A stretch of DNA of 30,782 bases from Paenibacillus sp. oral taxon 786 str. D14 (lineage in GTDB: Bacteria > Bacillota > Bacilli > Paenibacillales > Paenibacillaceae), in contig NZ_GG695972.1 of the NCBI RefSeq assembly GCF_000159955.1, positions 198,493 to 229,274 on the forward strand, written 5' to 3'. The position numbers were made by a program, and so were the translations under genes. Numbering within the stretch: the stretch's first letter is position 1; the number at the start of each line of letters is the position of its first letter. Below, piece by piece: positions 15,621 to 22,655 of this stretch. The notes under the pieces are model-generated. The model ran no database searches. It was given only the letters and a program-made list of their open reading frames with translations, and was not told the origin of the DNA.

Positions 15621-15667
15621 AACGCGAGCCTGCAGAGATTTACTCTGCTTGCTCGCGTTCTTTTTTT
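15621..15667. terminator. Bidirectional Rho-independent terminator
   Basis: Arms 15621-15637 and 15643-15659 pair as 9 bp (AACGCGAGC), a 2-base mismatch, then 6 bp (GCAGAG) around an ATTTA loop. Seven T follow on the plus strand, and a run of A before the stem gives T on the minus strand. It serves the convergent DUF4129 and hemolysin-family genes. Confidence 0.85.
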
Positions 15668-15669
15668 CA

Positions 15670-16983
15670 TTAGGAACTGTGTTTGACGATTTCGAGTTTC
15701 TTAAAGCGATGCGGTTCCTTCTCCAGCAATGTGAAGGTTAAATCCTCATGCTCCAGCGTGTCTCCGACATCCATAGACGGGTTTCTGCCGTAGAGCCAGC
15801 CGCCAATGGTATCCACTTCCTCCGTGCTCAGGTCGGTTAGCAGCACTTCGTTGATCTGATTCACCGTCACCGTGCCGAGGGCAACCACATGCGATTCGTC
15901 GAGCTGGACGATCGGATCTTCCTCTTCTTTATCGAATTCGTCGCGGATTTCCCCGACAAGCTCCTCGAGAATATCCTCCAGTGTAACCAGACCAGCGGTT
16001 CCTCCGTATTCGTCGATCAGGATCGCCATATGGGTGCCTTCCTTCTGCATCTTCTTCAGCAACTCATTCACTGGAGTTACTTCGGAGACGGCCATCACCG
16101 GCTGCAGCAAAGCGGAAAAATCCAGATTTGGATTGTGATCATAAGCCAAGAAGAACTGTTTCGTATTTACGATTCCGATGACGTTATCCTTGCTGCCATC
16201 AACAACCGGAAAACGGGTGTATTGCTGTTCCCGGATGATCTCCAAGTTCTCCTGCCGCGTCTTGTCCGTATATAAACACACCATATCGGTGCGAGGTACC
16301 ATGATTTCCTTGGCGAGCAAATTATCAAATGCGAATATCCGATTCACGTAGCCAAATTCGCTTTGGTTAATTTTGCCGCTTTCGAAGCTCTCGTTAATGA
16401 TGATCTGCAGTTCTTCCTCCGAGTGCGCTTCCTCATGTTCGGAGGCCGGCTTAATGCCAAACAAGCGCACGAGCTGGTTGGCCGAACCGTTTAGGGCCCA
16501 GATGAAAGGGCGCATGACTTTCGTAAAAAGAATCAAAGGTTTGGCTGTAATCATGGCAATTTCTTCGGCTTTGCGGATTGCCACGGTCTTAGGGGCCAAC
16601 TCACCCACAACAACGTGAAAATACGTGATGACGACAAACGCGATAATAAACGAAAGCGCGCTGCCAACAGTCTCAGGTACTTTCAGGCTATGGAACAATG
16701 GATGCAGCATGCGCTCCACCGTTGGTTCACCCAGCCATCCGAGTCCCAGCGCGGTGATCGTAATTCCGAGCTGGCAAGCCGATAAAAATCCGTCCAGGTT
16801 GGAGGTGACCTGCTTGACGGCGACGGCACCCTTCCGTCCTTCCGCCACAAACTGGTCGACCCGGCTGCCCCGGACCCGAACGATCGCAAATTCTACCGCG
16901 ACGAAAAACGCCGTTAACGCGATAAGAATGACGACCAAAACCACATTTAAAACCAAATACCTGTCACTGTCCATTCGATGCAT
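15670..16983 (-). CDS. Hemolysin-family (CNNM/CBS/CorC) membrane protein
   Basis: The 437-residue protein has the usual order. An N-terminal CNNM/DUF21 membrane domain with four hydrophobic segments comes first (residues about 8-175, including CQLGITITALGLGWLGEP and VVVGELAPKTVAIR). Two CBS domains follow (about 210-330, with IMVPRTDMVCL and EYGGTAGLVTLEDILEELVGEI). A CorC/HlyC C-terminal domain completes it (GTVTVNQINEVL to the end). Despite the name, relatives act in magnesium or cobalt transport or membrane ion homeostasis. The ATG at 16983 is three bases after GAGGAG and the ATG at 16974 is twelve bases after it; either could be used. A minus-strand TATAAT at 17032-17027 is a possible -10. 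It is divergent from the purine-regulated oxidoreductase gene. Confidence 0.92.
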   Translation of the reverse strand: MHRMDSDRYLVLNVVLVVILIALTAFFVAVEFAIVRVRGSRVDQFVAEGRKGAVAVKQVTSNLDGFLSACQLGITITALGLGWLGEPTVERMLHPLFHSLKVPETVGSALSFIIAFVVITYFHVVVGELAPKTVAIRKAEEIAMITAKPLILFTKVMRPFIWALNGSANQLVRLFGIKPASEHEEAHSEEELQIIINESFESGKINQSEFGYVNRIFAFDNLLAKEIMVPRTDMVCLYTDKTRQENLEIIREQQYTRFPVVDGSKDNVIGIVNTKQFFLAYDHNPNLDFSALLQPVMAVSEVTPVNELLKKMQKEGTHMAILIDEYGGTAGLVTLEDILEELVGEIRDEFDKEEEDPIVQLDESHVVALGTVTVNQINEVLLTDLSTEEVDTIGGWLYGRNPSMDVGDTLEHEDLTFTLLEKEPHRFKKLEIVKHSS

Positions 16984-17081
16984 CTACTCCTCGATAATTT
17001 AATATAATGGCGTGAATCTTATCACTATTATACAATAAACTCTCCCGTTCATGCGAACCCGCTCGCGGGGCGGATTAGGTG

Positions 17082-17161
17082 TTAATGTTCGTGTTTTTAG
17101 CAGTAGTTGTGAAAAAATCCACGTTATTTTCTTTTGTTTTGGTAAAAAACACGAATATTAA
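17082..17161. promoter_or_regulatory. PurR-box-like inverted repeats
   Basis: The arms 17082-17098 (TTAATGTTCGTGTTTTT) and 17145-17161 are reverse complements with one mismatch, separated by 46 bases. Read outward, each contains ACACGAAYATT, close to the PurBox consensus AWWWCCGAACWWT of Bacillus PurR (about 11 and 10 of 13 positions). The second arm ends 14 bases before the -35 of the promoter that reads into the guanine riboswitch. The spacing is larger than the 16-17 bases usual in Bacillus, so PurR binding is an inference. Confidence 0.55.
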
Positions 17162-17174
17162 ATTTAAATTAGGC

Positions 17175-17203
17175 TTGACTTATCCGTTTATCCCGCTTAT
17201 ACT
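17175..17203 (+). promoter_or_regulatory. Sigma-A promoter of the riboswitch transcript
   Basis: TTGACT (17175-17180), a 17-base spacer and TATACT (17198-17203) form a strong vegetative promoter. Transcription would start near 17210, about 40 bases before the riboswitch aptamer and 185 bases before the oxidoreductase start codon. Confidence 0.75.
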
Positions 17204-17248
17204 CAGGTTGTTCCAAAACACAAACAAGTCCATAGATTAAAGAACAAG

Positions 17249-17313
17249 TTCGTATATCCTCAATAATATGGATTGAGGGTCTCTACAAGGAACCATAAAT
17301 TCCTGACTACGAA
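17249..17313 (+). promoter_or_regulatory. Guanine-class purine riboswitch aptamer
   Basis: The three-way junction can be drawn completely. P1 is TTCGTA (17249-17254) with TACGAA (17308-17313). P2 is CCTCAAT (17258-17264) with ATTGAGG (17272-17278), around loop AATATGG. J2/3 is GTCTCTAC (17279-17286). P3 is AGGAA (17288-17292) with TTCCT (17300-17304), around loop CCATAAA. J3/1 is GAC (17305-17307). Both loops and J2/3 match the purine riboswitch consensus needed for the loop-loop contact and the binding pocket. The specificity base (position 74 in xpt numbering) is C17307, which pairs with guanine or hypoxanthine; adenine switches have U. It lies in the leader of the FAD-dependent oxidoreductase gene. 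Confidence 0.9.
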
Positions 17314-17354
17314 TAGGGTGCATTCGCATACCTATGAGAGGTCAGGAATTTTTT
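17297..17354 (+). terminator. Riboswitch expression platform terminator
   Basis: AAATTCCTGAC (17297-17307) pairs perfectly with GTCAGGAATTT (17341-17351), enclosing a second hairpin (17313-17335, tetraloop ATTC) and running into T's to 17354. The left arm is made of the 3' strand of aptamer P3, part of its loop and J3/1. Aptamer and terminator are thus mutually exclusive, and ligand binding should prevent termination (ON switch, as in the adenine pbuE design). Confidence 0.7.
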
Positions 17355-17394
17355 GGTTTATGATGTGAATGATAATCACCTCAGGAGGATACAG

Positions 17395-18831
17395 ATGAGC
17401 AAATACGATGTCATTGTAGTGGGAGCCGGCCCTGCCGGGATTTTCGCCTGTTACGAACTGACCCGGAAAGCGCCGCATTGGAAGGTGCTTCTGGTGGACA
17501 AGGGGCATGATATCTACCGCCGCCGTTGCCCAATCTTGGAGGAGAAGATTACGCTTTGCCCGCCTGCGGCCGGGCGCAAGGAGTTTGCCGGATGCTTGCC
17601 GGCCTGCTCGATCACGGCTGGATTTGGCGGTGCCGGAGCCTACAGCGACGGGAAATTTAATATCACGACGGAATTCGGCGGTTGGCTGAGCGATTATATC
17701 GCGCCGTCCAAGGTGCTGGATTTGATTAAATATGTCGATGCGATCAACTTGGAGCACGGGGCGACAACCACCATCACCGATCCGATGACGGAAGCGGTCC
17801 GACAGATCGAACAACGCGGATACGCCGCCGGGCTCAAGCTGTTGCGGGCGCAGGTGCGGCACCTGGGGACCGAGCAGAATCTGGAAATCCTGAAATCGAT
17901 CTACGAATATCTCAACACGCGCATTGATATGCTGTTCAAGGCAGAAGTCGAAGACCTGATCACGGAAAAAATCGATGGAAGCCACCAAGTCCGCGGGATC
18001 ACACTGAAGAACGGCGAAACGTACGAAGCCGATCTGGTGATGGTAGCTCCAGGCCGGGACGGTTCCGCTTGGTTGACCGAGATCCTTAAGAAACGCCGTC
18101 TGAAGATGACGAACAATCAGGTGGACGTTGGCGTTCGTGTGGAAACTTCCGATGTGGTGATGCGGGAGATCAACGAGCATTTGTATGAGGGCAAGTTTAT
18201 TTTTAATACATCGGTTGGCACGCGAGTGCGCACGTTCTGCAGCAATCCTTCCGGACATGTCGTCGTCGAGAACCACAGCGGCGTGATGGCGGCCAACGGT
18301 CATTCCTTCAAAGATCCGGCGCTTGGTTCGCAGAATACCAACTTCGCGCTGCTCGTATCGCATCGGTTTACCGAACCGTTTGATAAACCAAACGAGTATG
18401 CGCGGGAAATTTGCCAGCGGGCCAACGATTTGTCGAGCGGCGGGGTCATCGTGCAAAAATACGGCGATATCCTGCGCGGACGCCGCTCCACAGCTGCGCG
18501 GATTGCCGAAGGCTTCCTGGAGCCAACGCTCAAGGAAGCGGTGCCGGGCGATCTCGGCCTGGTATTGCCGTACAATACGATGAAGAGCCTGATCGAGATG
18601 GTCGAGGCGCTCGATAAAGTGACGCCGGGGATTGCTTCGGAGCATACGTTGTTCTACGGGGTGGAGGCGAAGTTCTATTCGGCCCGTCCGAAGCTGAGCG
18701 AATCGCTGGAAACGGAGATCAGCGGCTTGTTCTGCGGCGGTGACGGCGCGGGGATTACACGCGGCTTAGCCCAGGCGGGAGCGGCCGGAGTATGGATCGC
18801 CCGCGGAATGATCGAGAAAGCGGGAGTGTAA
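17395..18831 (+). CDS. NAD(P)/FAD-dependent oxidoreductase (COG2509-like)
   Basis: The 478-residue flavoprotein has an N-terminal FAD-binding Rossmann motif DVIVVGAGPAGIFACYEL (Gly10, Gly12, Gly15) ending in the acidic LLVDKG. A Cys-containing block, CPPAAGRKEFAGCLPACSITAGFGGAGAYSDGKFN, follows. The C-terminal FAD motif is GLFCGGDGAGITRGLAQAGAAGVWIARGM. These match the uncharacterised FAD-dependent dehydrogenase family often annotated as COG2509; substrate unknown. AGGAGG at 17383-17388 is six bases before the ATG, with no better start upstream. The gene stands alone between terminators. Its leader carries a guanine riboswitch and its promoter has PurR-box-like repeats, so expression should follow purine status, an unexpected link for this family that suggests a role in purine metabolism or salvage. 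Confidence 0.88.
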   Translation: MSKYDVIVVGAGPAGIFACYELTRKAPHWKVLLVDKGHDIYRRRCPILEEKITLCPPAAGRKEFAGCLPACSITAGFGGAGAYSDGKFNITTEFGGWLSDYIAPSKVLDLIKYVDAINLEHGATTTITDPMTEAVRQIEQRGYAAGLKLLRAQVRHLGTEQNLEILKSIYEYLNTRIDMLFKAEVEDLITEKIDGSHQVRGITLKNGETYEADLVMVAPGRDGSAWLTEILKKRRLKMTNNQVDVGVRVETSDVVMREINEHLYEGKFIFNTSVGTRVRTFCSNPSGHVVVENHSGVMAANGHSFKDPALGSQNTNFALLVSHRFTEPFDKPNEYAREICQRANDLSSGGVIVQKYGDILRGRRSTAARIAEGFLEPTLKEAVPGDLGLVLPYNTMKSLIEMVEALDKVTPGIASEHTLFYGVEAKFYSARPKLSESLETEISGLFCGGDGAGITRGLAQAGAAGVWIARGMIEKAGV

Positions 18832-18862
18832 GGAGCACATAAGATTACGGGTACAGTCCTTG

Positions 18863-18886
18863 AAACGGGGGCAGTGCCCGTTTTTT
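18863..18886 (+). terminator. Rho-independent terminator after the oxidoreductase gene
   Basis: AAACGGG (18863-18869) pairs with CCCGTTT (18877-18883) around a 7-base loop, with T's through 18886. Confidence 0.8.
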
Positions 18887-19032
18887 GTTCTTCGTGAATC
18901 GTTGATGTTCATGCTTTGGCGGAATGATTTTACATAATTTTAATCGACAGGAAATAATGTTCAATTTTAAAATAAGTATGATGAGGAGGTAGTCCAATAA
19001 AAATCAAGCGCATGGGGAGGAATCGATGATTT

Positions 19033-22000
19033 ATGAGTAAGGGCAAGGCGAACGCTTGGCGCAAGAAATGGTTAGGTTTCTTATTAGCCGGCGCATTGGT
19101 CGTAACCGGTCTGCCGGGATGGGCACCACAGGCGGCAGCCCAGCCTGCCGATTTAACGGTCGATGTATCGCGGGCCGGGGCAGGCGCGCAGCTTAACGCA
19201 GTATCGAACAGCGGAGAGGCCTTGCTGCAGATCGCTGCCGCTCCGCTCAGCGTCGCTGAAGCGATCGCCAAGGGGAACAGCGGCGAAGCAGTGGAAGTGG
19301 ACGGCATCATTGTGGGCCATGCGACGGGATCGCTTACTGCGGATTTTGAAGCGCCCTTCGGCAACGATTTTAACTTCCTGATTGCCGATACAGCCGGGGA
19401 ACAGGACAAAACGAAGCTCATCGACGTACAGATTCCTTCCAGTTTCAGAGCGGAGTTTGGTCTTCAAAGCAACCCGGATTTGATCGGGAAGTCGGTGATC
19501 GTATCGGGGTCGCTGGCGGCGTACAACAATTTTGCTGGATTAAAAAGCGTAACCGCGATTTCATTATGGGACCAGCCGGGAGATCCGGGTGAAGATCCTG
19601 GAGAAGAGCCTGGCGAGGATCCCGGTGAGGACCCTGGTCAAGATCCGGATCCGGGCGACATCCCGCAGCTTCCGGACGGCACCGGCAAAAAGGTGCTGTT
19701 TGACAACGCCCACGGCCAAACCGCCGGCGCAGCGGATTGGGTTATCGATGGCGGGTTTTCCGACTTTGCCGATGGGCTGCGGGCGGCCGGTTTTACGGTA
19801 GAGTCGCTGGAACGCCCGATGCCGTATACGTTTGGGGAAACGGCCATTACCTACGAGGCATTAGAGCCTTATGACGTCTTTGTGATTCCTGAAGCGAACA
19901 TTCCGTTTAAGGCAGCTGAGCAGGAGGCTTTGGAGCAGTACGTGGAAAATGGCGGCGCCGTATTTTTCATCTCCGACCATTATAATGCTGACCGTAACAA
20001 GAACCGCTGGGACGCCTCAGAGGTATTTAACGGCTATCGCCGCGGGGCCTACGAAAATCCGGCGAAAGGGATGACAACCGAAGAGGCCAATTCACCTGCG
20101 ATGCAGGGGGTGAACAGCTCCGACTGGTTAGCAGACAACTTTGGCGTTCGCTTCCGTTATAACGCGCTGGGTGACGTGAATGCAACGGATATCGTCAGCC
20201 CTTCGCAATCGTTTGGCATTACGGCGGGCGTAGATGCGGTCGCCATGCATGCAGGGTCAACCGTGGCCATTCTCGATCCGCAGAAGGCCAAAGGACTTGT
20301 TTACGTCCCTACCGGCGTTCCGGCCTGGGGTAATGCTGTTGATGAAGGCGTCTATAATGGCGGCGGCCGGGCGGAAGGCCCTTATGCAGCCATCGCCAAG
20401 CTGGGGCTTGGGAAAGCCGCGTTTATCGGCGATTCTTCGCCGGTGGAAGACGCAACACCCAAGTATGTACGGGAAGAAAACGGGCAGAAGAAAACGACAT
20501 ATGACGGCTTCAAGGAAGTGGACGACGGCCTGTTCCTGGTGCAAACCGTGAAATGGCTGGCATATGACGAGAACTATACTTCCTTTGATCAGGTGCCGGG
20601 ACTGGTGCTGGATACGCCAACTGCGCTGGACGCAGATGAGGAGCCGGCCGCCACCACCGAACCGCAGCCAGAGCCGTGGGCGCAGCCGGCCCCCGGATAT
20701 AAATGGTATGATCCGGCTACGTTTAAGCCGGGTTCGTACGGCTCGTCGCAAGCACCGGAAACGGAGCCAACGTTTGCCTTTGTCCATCAAGCACAGCTGC
20801 CAAGCCAGCAGGAATTCCAAATCCGCGTGACCGCAGACGGCTTAACGCCGGGACAGACGGTGTCCGATTTGCGGGTAGGCATCTACCTGGCCGGCGGTGA
20901 ACAGATCGCCCGGTTCAAGAATGCGGACGGCAGCTGGTCGGATTACAATTACAGCCCGGCGTTTTCGTTGACGGGCGATGCCCTGGGGCATGCGTCCAAG
21001 GATTTGACCGTGCAACTGAAGCCGGGGGTAACGGCCTCAAGCGCTAACTTACGTTTGAAAAAAGGCAGCGCGAATGAACTCACGAAGCAGGTCGAGATCG
21101 CGAATGTGGATGCCGAGCCGTTGCCAGGCGATCATCCGCCGGTGCCGGAGTCGAGCACAATTGCCGCAGCACGTGAGGCGGCGGAAGGGACGGTCGTCAC
21201 GGTTCAGGGAGTGATTACTTCCGAACCGGGTGTGTTTGGCGGTCAAGGCTTCTATTTGCAGGATGAAACGGGAGGCATTTACGTCTTCCAAACAGCAGCG
21301 GGTTATCATGCCGGTGACCTTATCCGTATCAGCGCAACCCGTACGTTGTACAACGGGGAAGTTGAGCTGGAGAATCCGGTGCTGATCGAGAAGCTGGGGA
21401 CAGCTCCGCTGCCGCAGCCGCAGGTTCAGGATGCGGTGACGGAGGCGAATCAAGGACAGATGATCACCTTGACCAACGTAGTGGTGCAGGATGTCGTTGC
21501 TGCGACTCCGGCGGGTTCTCTTGAATTTAATGCCGTCCGCGAAGACGGCAGTTCAACCCGAGTACGGTTTGATGGTAGAACCGGAGTGACGATGGATTCC
21601 TTTTTGGCGCTGTACCCTGAAGGTACCCGCGTGAATATCAGCGGTATCGCCTCGGTATACCGAGGGACCTACCAGCTGAAGCCGCTTGCCTTGGCTCATG
21701 TCGTACCAAGCGCGACCGAGGCGGATTTAACGGCTCCGGTGACGGAGCGCGATGTCGCCGGGGTTGAGGGGGCGGACGTTTATAATCCGATGGAAGTCAC
21801 GGTAGCTTTGTACGCAGAGGATCAAGGCGGCAGCGGTTTGGAACGGACTGAGTATCGGGTGAACGGCGGGGAGTGGATTCAGTATGCTGAGCCTTTTACA
21901 CTGTCAAACGACGGGAAGTATACGATCGAATACCGCTCCGTGGATCGGGCAGGTAACGAGGAAGCGCCGAATACCCTGTATATTAATGTAGATCGTCTGG

Positions 22001-22500
22001 CACCAGAAGTGACGTTTACAGGGGATTACCAAGTGCTCCAAGTTGCCCCAAGTGTTCCTTTCAACATCGCCGTAAATGACGCGGTCAGCGGGCCGAAATC
22101 AACGGCTTACCGGCTTGACGGACGCAGCATCACGGGCGTAGCCGAAATCGTTCCCTTCTCTTTATCGGTTGGTACGCACAAGCTAACGGTCCAAGCAACG
22201 GATGCAGCGGGACATACCGCGTCGGTGGAATTTACATTCCAGGTTACGATCAATATCGCGCATTTGGATGAGCTGGTGGATTTGGGCAAAGATCACGGCT
22301 ATTTCTTGACCCATGGCACGGCCGCCAGCCTGCAAGCCCAAATCACCTCGCTGCAAAAGGCCAAAACCCCGCTGGAGCGCGATATCAGGCTCAAGGCGCT
22401 GAAGATCACGATCAGCGTCCAAAGCGGATTAACCATGAAGCAGAGCTTCGCGAATCTGATGCTGGAGGATTTGGAGTATATCGGGGGAGTGGCAGCTTAG
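19033..22500 (+). CDS. Secreted multidomain protein with OB-fold, GATase-like, OmpL47-like and FIMAH-like domains
   Basis: The 1155-residue protein has a signal peptide (WRKKW, hydrophobic core, cleavage after AAA at about 36). By similarity of pattern I see: a DUF6359-like OB domain (about 70-180, SVAEAIAKGNSGEAVEVDGIIVG); a DPGE linker (184-208); a DUF4350/GATase-like alpha-beta domain (about 218-520, KKVLFDNAHGQTAG, DVFVIPEANIPF, GGAVFFISDHYNADRNKNRWD); a beta domain (about 600-690); a second OB-like domain (about 708-830, GTVVTVQGVITSEPG); an OmpL47-like beta domain (about 845-925); an Ig-like domain; and a helical C-terminus resembling FIMAH (about 1075-1150). It should be released outside the cell, possibly binding or cutting nucleic acid or polysaccharide; the activity is not established. 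GGGGAGG is 12 bases before the ATG, a longish spacing. A strong terminator follows. Confidence 0.8.
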   Translation: MSKGKANAWRKKWLGFLLAGALVVTGLPGWAPQAAAQPADLTVDVSRAGAGAQLNAVSNSGEALLQIAAAPLSVAEAIAKGNSGEAVEVDGIIVGHATGSLTADFEAPFGNDFNFLIADTAGEQDKTKLIDVQIPSSFRAEFGLQSNPDLIGKSVIVSGSLAAYNNFAGLKSVTAISLWDQPGDPGEDPGEEPGEDPGEDPGQDPDPGDIPQLPDGTGKKVLFDNAHGQTAGAADWVIDGGFSDFADGLRAAGFTVESLERPMPYTFGETAITYEALEPYDVFVIPEANIPFKAAEQEALEQYVENGGAVFFISDHYNADRNKNRWDASEVFNGYRRGAYENPAKGMTTEEANSPAMQGVNSSDWLADNFGVRFRYNALGDVNATDIVSPSQSFGITAGVDAVAMHAGSTVAILDPQKAKGLVYVPTGVPAWGNAVDEGVYNGGGRAEGPYAAIAKLGLGKAAFIGDSSPVEDATPKYVREENGQKKTTYDGFKEVDDGLFLVQTVKWLAYDENYTSFDQVPGLVLDTPTALDADEEPAATTEPQPEPWAQPAPGYKWYDPATFKPGSYGSSQAPETEPTFAFVHQAQLPSQQEFQIRVTADGLTPGQTVSDLRVGIYLAGGEQIARFKNADGSWSDYNYSPAFSLTGDALGHASKDLTVQLKPGVTASSANLRLKKGSANELTKQVEIANVDAEPLPGDHPPVPESSTIAAAREAAEGTVVTVQGVITSEPGVFGGQGFYLQDETGGIYVFQTAAGYHAGDLIRISATRTLYNGEVELENPVLIEKLGTAPLPQPQVQDAVTEANQGQMITLTNVVVQDVVAATPAGSLEFNAVREDGSSTRVRFDGRTGVTMDSFLALYPEGTRVNISGIASVYRGTYQLKPLALAHVVPSATEADLTAPVTERDVAGVEGADVYNPMEVTVALYAEDQGGSGLERTEYRVNGGEWIQYAEPFTLSNDGKYTIEYRSVDRAGNEEAPNTLYINVDRLAPEVTFTGDYQVLQVAPSVPFNIAVNDAVSGPKSTAYRLDGRSITGVAEIVPFSLSVGTHKLTVQATDAAGHTASVEFTFQVTINIAHLDELVDLGKDHGYFLTHGTAASLQAQITSLQKAKTPLERDIRLKALKITISVQSGLTMKQSFANLMLEDLEYIGGVAA
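19582..19656 (+). repeat. Tandem 12-bp repeats encoding a D-P-G-E linker
   Basis: Within the secreted protein gene, units of the form GAY-CCN-GGN-GAR are repeated about six times, with degenerate third positions, encoding residues 184-208. It separates the first OB domain from the GATase-like domain as an acidic flexible spacer. Confidence 0.75.
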
Positions 22501-22519
22501 CTTGTAGATCTTGGAATAG

Positions 22520-22561
22520 AAAAGTCGCTCAGGATAGAGTAGATGCCTGAGCGACTTTTTT
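22520..22561 (+). terminator. Rho-independent terminator after the secreted protein gene
   Basis: A perfect 14-bp stem, AAAAGTCGCTCAGG (22520-22533) with 22546-22559, encloses a 12-base loop and ends in six T. It isolates the secreted protein gene from the maltodextrin locus. Confidence 0.9.
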
Positions 22562-22587
22562 GCCTTCGTTCGTTAAAAAAACCAGGC

Positions 22588-22616
22588 TTGCCAAGAATGA
22601 AAGCGTTTTGTATAAT
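22588..22616 (+). promoter_or_regulatory. Promoter of the LacI regulator with a cre-like site
   Basis: TTGCCA (22588-22593), 17 bases, TATAAT (22611-22616) is a strong sigma-A promoter. The spacer contains TGAAAGCGTTTTGT (22598-22611), which matches the catabolite-responsive element consensus with one mismatch near its end. CcpA bound there would cover the promoter, giving glucose repression; this is inferred. Confidence 0.7.
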
Positions 22617-22622
22617 GAGTTA

Positions 22623-22636
22623 TGCAACCGGTTGCA
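22623..22636. promoter_or_regulatory. LacI-type operator (perfect 14-bp palindrome)
   Basis: TGCAACCGGTTGCA is a perfect palindrome with the central CG typical of LacI-family operators. It starts six bases after the -10 element, overlapping the transcription start, and ends five bases before the ribosome binding site of the regulator. Autorepression by the encoded LacI protein is the natural reading. Confidence 0.65.
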
Positions 22637-22655
22637 GATTAAGGAGAGATCAATC

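Noticed and set aside
17332..18645. 437-codon open frame on the minus strand opposite the FAD oxidoreductase
   Set aside because: It covers the reverse strand of a gene with clear FAD motifs and resembles no family; its 3' end would run into the riboswitch terminator.
18902..18938. Promoter for the secreted protein gene (TTGATG ... CATAAT)
   Set aside because: The spacer would be 25 bases; no well-spaced pair was found in 18887-19032.
19582..19656. CRISPR-like or mobile short tandem repeats
   Set aside because: The repeats are in frame, degenerate at third codon positions and encode a D-P-G-E linker, so they are a protein feature.
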